NCBI RefSeq assembly: GCF_001888165.1
Contig: NZ_CP015455.1
Span: 558,001 to 622,000, forward strand
DNA: 64,000 nucleotides
Reading direction: 5' to 3'
DNA from: Syntrophotalea acetylenica
Lineage (GTDB): Bacteria > Desulfobacterota > Desulfuromonadia > Desulfuromonadales > Syntrophotaleaceae
The notes beneath the pieces were generated by a model that saw only the letters and a list, made by a program, of their open reading frames with translations, was not told the origin of the DNA and did not search any database. The translations under genes were made by a program, and so were the position numbers. Below are positions 26,799 through 34,357 of the stretch, one piece after another (within the stretch, counting starts at the first letter, position 1; each line of letters starts with the position of its first letter).

Positions 26799-26824
26799 AA
26801 ATAGCCAAATATTCAAAATATTAC
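26799..26824 (+). promoter_or_regulatory. ATAGCCAAAT box 4 (second adh1 box)
   Basis: AAATAGCCAAATATTCAAA core, 160 nt downstream of box 3 and 150 nt before the adh1 ATG. It overlaps the possible -10 of a TTGACG (26786) element instead of lying upstream of a -35, so its effect may differ from that of box 3. Confidence 0.65.
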
Positions 26825-26974
26825 AGGTTTCAGGCGTTCCGGGGAACTTTTCCGGCTTGCGGGGAAGGGGCGTCAATGTTCGGGGGAACATGAGAAAAGC
26901 TTTCCTGGAGCGCATGTGAGGAGGGGCCACCTATGGTTGGTGGCCAGAGACGACAACCAGCGAAGGAGGAAAAA

Positions 26975-28126
26975 ATGGCTGACTTTTTGTGTCCCAGCGT
27001 AAACTTTATTGGTAGGGGTACGGTTGCCGAGGTTGGTCCCAGGGCTGCCATGTTTGGCACCAAGGCACTGATTGTTTGTGATGGTTTTCTTGCAAAGCTC
27101 GAGGGTGGTCCGGTTGCCAAGGTAAAAGACGCCTTGACTTCCTCCGGGATCAAATTTGCTGTTTATGACGGCGTCGAGCCTAACCCCAAAGACACCAATG
27201 TCGCTGCAGGCCTGAAGGTTTACAAGGCTGAGAATTGCGACATGATCGTTACGGTTGGTGGCGGCAGCTCCCATGATTGCGGAAAAGGCATCGGTATTTC
27301 CGCAACACATGACGGAGATCTTTACGAAAACTATGCGGGAATCGAACTGCTGACCAACGAACTGCCTCCCATTATCTCTGTCAATACGACAGCCGGTACG
27401 GCCAGTGAGGTTACACGTCACTGCGTTATTACCAACACGGCCAAGAAGGTCAAGTTTGTTATTGTCAGCTGGCGTAACCTGCCGAAGGTTTCCATCAACG
27501 ATCCTGAGCTGATGGTGGCCAAGCCTGCCGGGCTTACCGCAGCCACCGGCATGGATGCCTTGACCCACGCTGTGGAATGCTACGTGACCAAGGATGCCAA
27601 TCCGGCGACCGATGCCGTTGCAATTCACTCTGTCAAACTTATCGGCAAGTACCTGCGCCGGGCTGTTGCCAATGGTGCGGATATCGAGGCTCGTGAAGGT
27701 ATGGCTTACGGATCGTTGCTGGCCGGCATGGCGTTCAACAATGCCGGCCTCGGTTATGTCCATGCCATGGCGCATCAATTGGGTGGCCTGCTCGACATGC
27801 CTCATGGCATTGCCAATGCCGTACTGTTGCCGCACGTCGAGCGTTACAACCTGATGGTCAATCCCGAGAAATTTGCGGATATCGCTGTGGCGCTCGGGGA
27901 AAATATCGACGGCCTCGGCAAAATGGAAGCCGCCGAAAAAGCGATCGATGCCATTGTGCGCCTGTCCAAGGATGTTGGCATTCCTCAGGGGCTGTCGCAA
28001 CTGGGTGTCAAGGAGTCCGATATCGAGCCGATGGCCAAGCTGGCCATGCAGGACGGTAACGCCGGAACCAATCCGCGTGTCGGCAAATTGGAAGACATCA
28101 TCCAGCTGTTTAAAAACGCCATGTAG
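26975..28126 (+). CDS. adh1: Iron-containing alcohol dehydrogenase 1
   Basis: A 383-aa group III alcohol dehydrogenase (NAD-dependent, Fe-activated). Present are the GGGSSHDCGKGIG nucleotide motif near residue 96, TTAGTASEVTRH, the metal site MDALTHAVECY and HAMAHQLGG...PHGIANA with the Fe-binding histidines. It interconverts alcohols and aldehydes; ethanol or a diol-derived alcohol is likely here. The ATG at 26975 has AGGAGG 5 nt upstream. Two ATAGCCAAAT boxes precede it. A strong terminator follows, yet the membrane, DUF190 and CMD-like genes downstream may be partly read through. Confidence 0.95.
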   Translation: MADFLCPSVNFIGRGTVAEVGPRAAMFGTKALIVCDGFLAKLEGGPVAKVKDALTSSGIKFAVYDGVEPNPKDTNVAAGLKVYKAENCDMIVTVGGGSSHDCGKGIGISATHDGDLYENYAGIELLTNELPPIISVNTTAGTASEVTRHCVITNTAKKVKFVIVSWRNLPKVSINDPELMVAKPAGLTAATGMDALTHAVECYVTKDANPATDAVAIHSVKLIGKYLRRAVANGADIEAREGMAYGSLLAGMAFNNAGLGYVHAMAHQLGGLLDMPHGIANAVLLPHVERYNLMVNPEKFADIAVALGENIDGLGKMEAAEKAIDAIVRLSKDVGIPQGLSQLGVKESDIEPMAKLAMQDGNAGTNPRVGKLEDIIQLFKNAM

Positions 28127-28137
28127 CTTACTGGCTG

Positions 28138-28180
28138 AAAGGCGGCACCTTCCGTTCTGGCGTAGGTGCCGCCTTTTTTT
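28138..28180 (+). terminator. Terminator of adh1
   Basis: Stem AAAGGCGGCACC/GGTGCCGCCTTT followed by seven T's. Confidence 0.9.
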
Positions 28181-28291
28181 ATGCTGCTTCGGAATCCTTC
28201 GCGCCTTCGAGTCCCAATCCGGGGCCTCGGTGGCGCGAATTGCAATAAGGGGTTTCGAAGGCATGCCTGTTTACTGAGGGGAGGATAATAA

Positions 28292-29283
28292 ATGGAAGCC
28301 TGGAGCGTTAATGCGATCTTGCTGGCTTTTGGCGGAGGCATGTTTGGCGCCAGCCTCGGCGCCCTGTGGTCTTTCTGCCTTTGCGGTTTGTTAACCATGC
28401 TGGGCTGTCTGGTCGTGCTGGGCGGAGGCAGTGATTTTCTGTTGCTGCAGGTCGGCCTGGGGCCGATTTTCGGTCCCCACACCGGAGGGTTCGTAGCCGG
28501 GGTGGTCGCTGCAACCTATGCGGCAGCCTTGAGAAAGAACCATCCTTCGGGGGCCGCCAAGGACATTCTGTCGCCTCTGGTCGATACATCCTGGGATGTA
28601 CTGGTTGTCGGGGGCTTTCAGCCGTTTTCGGTCTGCTTATTGTTCCGTTGTTGGGCAGAGTTCCCCTGATTAGGGAATTTGATCTGCTGGCCCTGTCCAT
28701 CTGCATCAACATCTGGCTGGCCCGGCTGTTGTTCCAGAAAGAAATGCCCTGGGGCAACATGGATTCCATACGTCAACACGGCTGGCTGGGAACCGACGGC
28801 TATGCCATTTCATGGGTCGGGTGGATGTCGCCTCCGTCGCGCCTGCTTGCCATAGGCGCCGGGATGGGTTTGCTGTCCGGCGGTGTGGCCATGGGGTTCC
28901 GTGAGTATCTGGCACCGCTGGCCGCACAGGGAATGGTCAGTGAATCGGCGGCGTTTGTGGCGCCACTGATCTTCTGCTGGGGGTTCTCGGCCGTGATGCT
29001 GACCATGCTCAATTTCGGACAGGCCACCATCCAGAAAGCTCCCGTTACGCACTGCATGGCCATCATGGGGGCCTGGGGATACCTGCAGAGCGGCTCGCTG
29101 GTTGTGGCCATGGTTTTTGGCATCGGCGGCGCCTTCATCGAAGAATTGACGGCCCGCATGTTCTACAACCATGGCAGCAACCATCTCGATCCCCCCGCTG
29201 CGGGGATTGCCCTGTCGACATTTGTCATGAATATTTTGTTCAAACCCGAGTTTTTGAATCTTGGCGGATTTTTTAATTTTTAA
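28292..29283 (+). pseudogene. Multi-pass membrane protein, frameshifted
   Basis: Frame one (28292-28669) starts MEAWSVNAILLAFGGGMFG with a GGGGAGGA site and has several hydrophobic helices; it breaks after DVLVVGG. Frame two continues as LSAVFGLLIVPLLGRVPLI and on to 29283 with six or so further helices. One more G in the run of five at 28610-28614 restores a protein of about 330 aa. It looks like a permease-type protein of unknown family. The DUF190 gene follows 56 nt later, suggesting a small-molecule transporter with a PII-like regulator. Confidence 0.75.
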
Positions 29284-29339
29284 GCGGATAACGTCAGGAT
29301 GAATTTTTCAGAAGGAATGCTTGAGAAAGGAGGAGGGAA

Positions 29340-29678
29340 ATGGGCTCCGAAGGCAAAAACCAGCTGTTGCGCATCTATCTTAATGAGACCAGGCGCTATG
29401 GCGATAAACTTCTGTATGATGCCATTGTGGAAACAGCCTATCAGCACGGATTGGCCGGAAGCATGGTATTCAGGGGGATAGAAGGTTCCGGTTTCTGCTG
29501 TAAGGTATGCAGAACCCAGGCTCCGGGTTTGACGCTGTCAAAATGTCAGCCGATGGTGATTGAATTCATCGGCGCTGAAGAGAAGATGAAGGTCCTGATT
29601 CCCCGTCTCAAGGAGATGATCACCGCAGGCGCCATGGTCGTGCTGGATGCTGAGATTGTGCATAATGTCTGCGAATAG
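29340..29678 (+). CDS. DUF190 PII-like protein
   Basis: A 112-aa protein of the DUF190 family, which has the PII/ferredoxin-like fold. LLRIYLNETRRYGDKLLYDAIVE and GLAGSMVFRGIEGSG are the family hallmarks. Unusually, the segment that normally reads like GxxxRIHT here carries cysteines (FCCKVCRTQ), three within five residues, which could bind metal or sense redox state. A GGAGG ribosome site precedes the ATG. It is placed right after the membrane protein. Confidence 0.8.
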   Translation: MGSEGKNQLLRIYLNETRRYGDKLLYDAIVETAYQHGLAGSMVFRGIEGSGFCCKVCRTQAPGLTLSKCQPMVIEFIGAEEKMKVLIPRLKEMITAGAMVVLDAEIVHNVCE

Positions 29679-29946
29679 AACTGCGGAGGGCGGATCCTCT
29701 ATCTCGCCACCAAGGCATGGGGGCAGCGCAGCCTCTGCCGTATCCATCAAGGCGCGTTCCAAACCCTGCGTGCTGAAACACTTCAGGGGGGCACTCGATG
29801 CCGGCGCCACGGTGCAGGAACTGGCATACATTCTGGCTCTGGTCATGCGTGAGGCAGCCGGAGCGGACGATTGCTGGACGCATGATGTTTTGTCGGACTG
29901 GCAGGAAATTGTCGCGGGCAATATGGCCTGCGGATGCCCGGCATAA
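29665..29946 (+). CDS. Carboxymuconolactone decarboxylase/AhpD-like protein
   Basis: A frame of about 93 aa with AVSIKARSKPCVLKHFRGALDAGATVQELAYIL resembling the CMD/AhpD core. Only one cysteine of the usual CxxC is present at this site (KPC), with others at DDCW and the C-terminal CGC. The start is uncertain: the ATG at 29665 lies inside the DUF190 end and has no good ribosome site, and the N-terminal part before ASAVSIKA looks unlike the family. The segment could be slightly out of frame upstream. Confidence 0.55.
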   Translation: MSANRTAEGGSSISPPRHGGSAASAVSIKARSKPCVLKHFRGALDAGATVQELAYILALVMREAAGADDCWTHDVLSDWQEIVAGNMACGCPA

Positions 29947-29964
29947 CCGGTTGCGGCCAGAGCC

Positions 29965-30011
29965 TGGCGGATGGGGAACCTCGCAAGACATTCCCTCATC
30001 CGCCTTTTTTT
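29965..30011 (+). terminator. Terminator after the CMD-like gene
   Basis: Stem GGCGGATG-GGGA with TCCC-CATCCGCC followed by eight T's. Confidence 0.85.
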
Positions 30012-30090
30012 TAAATTCCTTTATCAATTCGGCAAACAAAACCATCTCGCAACTTATCGAAAATACGTAAAAATGTTAGCAACTAAAAAT

Positions 30091-30145
30091 AAATAGCCAA
30101 ATATTTGATTTTTTGATTGACGGCGGACGGGGGATCGGGTAAACA
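30091..30145 (+). promoter_or_regulatory. ATAGCCAAAT box 5 and promoter of adh2
   Basis: Box 30091-30116 (AAATAGCCAAATATTTGATT, with the perfect palindrome CAAATATTTG) abuts TTGACG at 30117-30122; TAAACA follows at 30140-30145 after 17 bp. Box-to-promoter spacing equals that at the thiF-like gene. Confidence 0.75.
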
Positions 30146-30233
30146 ATAAAAGCACAGGGAGTCATTTCCCCCCTGTTTTTTCCAGGACCAAGCCTGCCCG
30201 GTGGACAGGCTACAAATACAAGGAGGCTCGACC

Positions 30234-31397
30234 ATGATTTCCTCTCGACCATTTCGCGTTCCGCCCACCATCCATTTTGGCGAACAAGCCACCGCTCGTA
30301 CCGGTGAAGAAGTCAAGCGGCTCGGAGCCCGCAAAGCCTTGCTCGTTACCGATGCGGTGCTGGCCAAGGTTGGGGCCATCGATCCAATTGTCGACTCGCT
30401 TAAAAACCACGGTGTGGATGTAGTGGTTTTTGATGAGGTAAATTGTGAACCGGTGTTGCGTCATGTCAATGAAGGCCTGGCATTGCTGGAGGAAAAACAG
30501 TGCGATGTGCTGGTTGCCTGCGGCGGCGGCAGTCCGATCGATGCGGCCAAGGCCATTGGCATCATGGCGACCAATCAGGGGCAGATCAAGGATTACATGG
30601 GGCTGGATAAGTTCAAGACCGCCGGCGTACCGGTGATTGCCGTGCCGACGACTGCGGGGACCGGCAGCGAAGCGACCATGTTCAGCATCATCACCGATAC
30701 GGACAACGACGTTAAGATGCTCATCGGCAGCCCTTTGTTGATGCCGAAGGTCGCTATCGTCGATCCGCTCATGACCCTCAAGCTCCCCCGTGGGCTGACC
30801 GCGGCGACCGGTCTGGACGCTCTCACCCATGCCATCGAGGCCTATGTGTCGTTGAAGGCACAGCCGATGACGGATGTGCTGGCCATTTCCGCCATCAAGC
30901 TGATCAGCACCTACCTGCCTCTTGCCTGGGGCAGCCCGGATAATCGCGAGGCCCGCGCCAACACCATGCTGGGCGCCCTGCAGGCAGGGATCGCTTTTTC
31001 CAATGCGTCGGTAGCCCTGGTGCATGGCATGTCACGGCCTATCGGCGCCAATTTCCATATTGCGCACGGCGTGTCCAATGCCGTGCTGCTGGGTATCATT
31101 ATGGATTTTTCTCTGTCGGGTAATCCCGGGCGCTATGCGGATATCGCCAGGGCCATGGGGGTCGGCAACGGCGGCCAGGATGCCATGGGTGTGGCCAAGG
31201 CAGGCGCCGAGAAAGTCAAGGGCCTGATCAAAATGCTTGAAGTGCCGTCTCTTACCGCGCTTGGCGTGACACGGGAGAAGCTTGAGCCGGTGGTGAAAAA
31301 AATGGCGGAAGATGCTCTGGCCAGCGGCAGCCCGGGAAATAATCCGCGGCAGGCGACGGCCGAGGAGATCGTAAATCTGTATTACGCGGCGCTGTGA
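30234..31397 (+). CDS. adh2: Iron-containing alcohol dehydrogenase 2
   Basis: A 387-aa group III alcohol dehydrogenase, clearly different from adh1 in sequence. It has ACGGGSPIDAAKAIG near residue 98, PTTAGTGSEAT, the metal-site LDALTHAIEAY, and VHGMSRPIGANFHIAHGVSNAV. The AGGAGG site before ATG 30234 sets the start; an upstream in-frame codon at 30201 lies in a leader hairpin. It carries its own box and promoter. Having two enzymes with separate copies of the box suggests different substrates or directions under common control. Confidence 0.95.
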   Translation: MISSRPFRVPPTIHFGEQATARTGEEVKRLGARKALLVTDAVLAKVGAIDPIVDSLKNHGVDVVVFDEVNCEPVLRHVNEGLALLEEKQCDVLVACGGGSPIDAAKAIGIMATNQGQIKDYMGLDKFKTAGVPVIAVPTTAGTGSEATMFSIITDTDNDVKMLIGSPLLMPKVAIVDPLMTLKLPRGLTAATGLDALTHAIEAYVSLKAQPMTDVLAISAIKLISTYLPLAWGSPDNREARANTMLGALQAGIAFSNASVALVHGMSRPIGANFHIAHGVSNAVLLGIIMDFSLSGNPGRYADIARAMGVGNGGQDAMGVAKAGAEKVKGLIKMLEVPSLTALGVTREKLEPVVKKMAEDALASGSPGNNPRQATAEEIVNLYYAAL

Positions 31398-31414
31398 CGT
31401 CGCCTGCGGTGCAA

Positions 31415-31440
31415 AAATAGCCAAACATTCAAATATCATA
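31415..31440 (+). promoter_or_regulatory. ATAGCCAAAC box 6 (upstream of aldehyde dehydrogenase)
   Basis: AAATAGCCAAACATTCAAAT core, starting 18 nt after the adh2 stop. A weak -35 (TTTAAA, 31441-31446) follows at the same 26-nt distance as elsewhere; no clear -10 is seen. Confidence 0.65.
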
Positions 31441-31526
31441 TTTAAAAAGCGGCTGAGCTGTTCGAAGATGTTTGTGGAAGGGATTCGCGGCGCAGCGGCA
31501 AAATCACACAATCGAAGGAGACTGTC

Positions 31527-33074
31527 ATGGGTGAAGCAAAAGAACTGGTGCCGGAAATAAAGCGTTTGAAATACTGCATCAACAACGAGTGGGTGACATC
31601 TAAAACCGATAAATACATGGCGGTGATGAACCCCAGCACCGGCGAGCAAATTGCCGAAACGCCCTGCTGTACGGCCGTGGAGGTCGAGGCAGCGGTGCAG
31701 GCCGCCAAGGCGGCTTTCCCGGAGTGGTCAGCGAAGCCGGCCGCTATCCGCACCCAGGTACTCTTTGCGTTCCGCGACCTGGTCAACAGCCACTTCGAGG
31801 AACTGGCGCTGATCCTTGCCACGGAAATGGGCAAGAACCTGAATGAAGCGCGAGGCGATGTGCACAAGGTTGTCGAGGCTTGCGAAGTGGCTGTTGCGGC
31901 GCCCCTGGAAATGCAGGGACATTCGACCATGGAGGTGACCCGCGGCCACGACACGGTGCTGTATCGGGAATCCGTTGGTGTTTTTCTCGGGATTGCCCCT
32001 TACAACTTCCCGGCGATGATCCCCTTTGGATGGTTTATTCCCCTGGCCATTGCAGCCGGCAATACGGTGGTGCTCAAGTCCGCCAGTCTGGTTCCCATGA
32101 CCAGTATGCGCCTGCTGGAGCTGCTGATCGAGGCCGGTCTGCCCAAGGGAGTCGTCAATCTGATCACCTGCAGCCGCAACGAGCTGACGGATTTGCTGTC
32201 GCATCCGGACATTCGCGGAATTTCCTTTGTCGGCAGCACATCTGTTGGCCTGAAGATCTATTCGACAGGGGCTGCTGCCGGTAAGCGGGTGCAGGCCCTG
32301 ACGGAAGCCAAGAACCACTCTCTGATTCTGCGTGACGCGGCTCTGGACTGGTCTGCCCGGAGGCTCATCAATTCGGCATTCGGTTGCGCCGGCCAGCGTT
32401 GCATGGCTCTGCCGGTGGTGGTTGTAGAAGAGTGCATTGCCGATGAGTTTGTTGGCCTGCTGAAAAAATACGCCCAACAGCTGAAGATGGGCCCTGCCTA
32501 CGAAGAGACCACACAGCTTGGCCCCCTGGTCAGTGCCGGGCAGAAAAAATTTGTCATCGACATGATCAACAAAGGGGTCGAAGAAGGCGCCACGCTGGTG
32601 CTTGATGGCCGGGACGCGGTTGTCGAGGGATGCGAAAAGGGCTATTTCGTCGGTCCTACCATCTTCGACCATGTCAAGAAAGATATGGTTATCGGTGATC
32701 AGGAAATCTTCGGACCGGTGGTTTGCGTCAAGCGGGTCAAGGATTTCGAGGAAGGCATAGCGGTCATGAATGCCAATGAGTTTGCCAACGGCTCATCCAT
32801 CTTTACCCGCAGCGGTTATTATTCCAGGGAATTCGCTCGCCGCACCGACGGCGGCATGGTGGGTATCAACGTGGGAATTCCGGTGCCTCTGGCATTCTTC
32901 CCCTTCTCCGGTCACAAGCGTTCCTTTTTTGGCGATTTGCACTGCCTCGGGCGGGACGGGCTCAAATTCTATACCCAGACCAAATCGGTGACCACCAAAT
33001 GGGTATCCCCGGAGGAGGCTGGCGAACAGGATAAGGTTTCGACCTGGGAAGGTACCATCAACCGGGAACTCTAG
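31527..33074 (+). CDS. MmsA-type CoA-acylating aldehyde dehydrogenase
   Basis: A 515-aa member of the aldehyde dehydrogenase superfamily. The catalytic cysteine is in the NSAFGCAGQRCMAL motif near residue 290. The tail GINVGIPVPLAFFPFSGHKRSFFG is diagnostic of the methylmalonate-semialdehyde dehydrogenase (MmsA) branch, which makes acyl-CoA. The usual family glutamate in the ELGGKN motif is replaced (EAKNH), as in MmsA. In this setting it probably converts acetaldehyde or another aldehyde to its CoA ester; no valine-degradation genes are near. A GGAG site precedes the ATG. Confidence 0.88.
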   Translation: MGEAKELVPEIKRLKYCINNEWVTSKTDKYMAVMNPSTGEQIAETPCCTAVEVEAAVQAAKAAFPEWSAKPAAIRTQVLFAFRDLVNSHFEELALILATEMGKNLNEARGDVHKVVEACEVAVAAPLEMQGHSTMEVTRGHDTVLYRESVGVFLGIAPYNFPAMIPFGWFIPLAIAAGNTVVLKSASLVPMTSMRLLELLIEAGLPKGVVNLITCSRNELTDLLSHPDIRGISFVGSTSVGLKIYSTGAAAGKRVQALTEAKNHSLILRDAALDWSARRLINSAFGCAGQRCMALPVVVVEECIADEFVGLLKKYAQQLKMGPAYEETTQLGPLVSAGQKKFVIDMINKGVEEGATLVLDGRDAVVEGCEKGYFVGPTIFDHVKKDMVIGDQEIFGPVVCVKRVKDFEEGIAVMNANEFANGSSIFTRSGYYSREFARRTDGGMVGINVGIPVPLAFFPFSGHKRSFFGDLHCLGRDGLKFYTQTKSVTTKWVSPEEAGEQDKVSTWEGTINREL

Positions 33075-33110
33075 CCTGCTGACGGCTGGACCATATGGCA
33101 GTGAGGATCC

Positions 33111-33144
33111 GTCGGCCCGCTTCTTTTTCAGGAGGCGGGCCGAC
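33111..33144 (+). other. Strong hairpin between aldehyde dehydrogenase and HTH genes
   Basis: A perfect 10-bp stem GTCGGCCCGC/GCGGGCCGAC with a 14-nt loop but no T-run. It may protect the upstream mRNA or attenuate the downstream nfn genes. Confidence 0.6.
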
Positions 33145-33173
33145 GGGCCTGAAACCCGGTAAGGAGCTGCGCG

Positions 33174-33341
33174 ATGATTCCTTGCAGATTGATCGATCCC
33201 CTGACCAAGACCATTATTGTCCTCGAGGGCTTGTCTGGCAGGCCGCTGGCGGAAATATGTGAGGAATACAACATAAGGGAAGAACATTATACGGTCTGGA
33301 GAAAATATTTTTTGGCCAACGCTCCGAAAATCTTCGAATAA
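33174..33341 (+). CDS. Small 55-aa helix-turn-helix-like protein
   Basis: A short gene with a GGAG ribosome site. The protein reads like a homeodomain-type HTH of transposase/IS3-like regulators: LSGRPLAEICEEYNIREEHYTVWRKYFL, that is, helix, turn, recognition helix with W. No transposase partner or inverted repeats are near, so it is probably a stand-alone small DNA-binding protein or a relic. It sits between the aldehyde dehydrogenase and nfnA in the same direction. Confidence 0.65.
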   Translation: MIPCRLIDPLTKTIIVLEGLSGRPLAEICEEYNIREEHYTVWRKYFLANAPKIFE

Positions 33342-33482
33342 ATCGGCAATTCAAGAAATGTATCTGCCGTTGGCTCTGCAAAAACAGGCTTTGCAGAACG
33401 GAATTTTGGCCTAGCCATTCAACGGGTTTTTGCGAAGGCCTCGTTTCTCAAGACCTTGAAACTGAAGGATGCAGGTAACTCT

Positions 33483-34340
33483 ATGTTTGAAGTACTCAGC
33501 AACGATATTCTGGCGCCGAATGTCCATCGCATGGTGATCCGCGCGCCGCGGATCGCCAGGGTTCGGAAACCCGGACAATTCGTGATTGTGCGCGTCGAGG
33601 AAGGCGGAGAGCGGATTCCACTGACCATTGGCGACGCGGACATTGCGAAGGGCACCATTACCCTGTTTATCCAGGCCGTGGGGCTGACGTCCTTAAAGCT
33701 CGTCGGCACGCCGGTTGGCAATCACCTCAGGGATGTGGCCGGGCCTTTGGGACAGCCGACGCATATACGCAAATGGGGACGCGTGGTCTGTATCGGAGGC
33801 GGGCTTGGCACCGCGGTGCTTTATCCCATGGCCAGGGCTTTGCCGGCGGCCGGCAATGAAGTAACCACGATAATCGGCGGTCGCTCCGCGCCCTTCATTA
33901 TCCTGGAACAGGAGCTTTCCGTTTTTTCCAGACAGGTGCTGGTAACCACCGAGGATGGCAGTCTTGGCCGCAAGGGGTTTGTCACCGATGCCCTGCGGGA
34001 ATTGATCGACGATCCGCAGCGGTGCCCGCAGGCGGTGATCGCCATCGGTCCGGTACCGATGATGCGGGCCGTGGCGGAACTGACCCGGCCATACGGCATT
34101 GAGACCATTGTCAGCCTCAACCCGATCATGATCGACGGCACCGGCATGTGCGGCGGCTGCCGGGTCGTGGTCGGAGGGGAAACCCGTTTTGCCTGTGTTG
34201 ATGGCCCCGAATTTGATGGCCATCTGGTGGACTTCGATCTGTTGAGTAATCGGCTGGCCATGTATCGCGAAGATGAATGCAGAATGCTGGAGCAGCTCCC
34301 CGATGAACTGCGTGCCAGGATCGTTCAGGTAAAAAGGTGA
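33483..34340 (+). CDS. nfnA: NfnA/SudB-like FAD-NAD(P) reductase subunit
   Basis: A 285-aa ferredoxin-NADP reductase-like subunit. The FAD domain has KPGQFVIVRVEEGGERIPLTI, the NAD domain has VVCIGGGLGTAVLYP, and the C-terminal [2Fe-2S] motif is MCGGCRVVVGGETRFACVDG. With nfnB it should form the electron-bifurcating NADH-dependent reduced ferredoxin:NADP oxidoreductase. The ATG at 33483 fits the family start; a longer frame begins at 33456. It stands 17 nt before nfnB. Confidence 0.88.
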   Translation: MFEVLSNDILAPNVHRMVIRAPRIARVRKPGQFVIVRVEEGGERIPLTIGDADIAKGTITLFIQAVGLTSLKLVGTPVGNHLRDVAGPLGQPTHIRKWGRVVCIGGGLGTAVLYPMARALPAAGNEVTTIIGGRSAPFIILEQELSVFSRQVLVTTEDGSLGRKGFVTDALRELIDDPQRCPQAVIAIGPVPMMRAVAELTRPYGIETIVSLNPIMIDGTGMCGGCRVVVGGETRFACVDGPEFDGHLVDFDLLSNRLAMYREDECRMLEQLPDELRARIVQVKR

Positions 34341-34357
34341 GGGGGGAGGATATCCGG

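Noticed and set aside
33174-33341. HTH gene as part of an insertion sequence
   Set aside because: No second transposase frame, terminal inverted repeats or target duplication could be found around it.
33401-33420. CTAGCCATTCAA before nfnA as a box copy
   Set aside because: Lacks the AAAT part and the left A-rich flank; match is too short to separate from chance.
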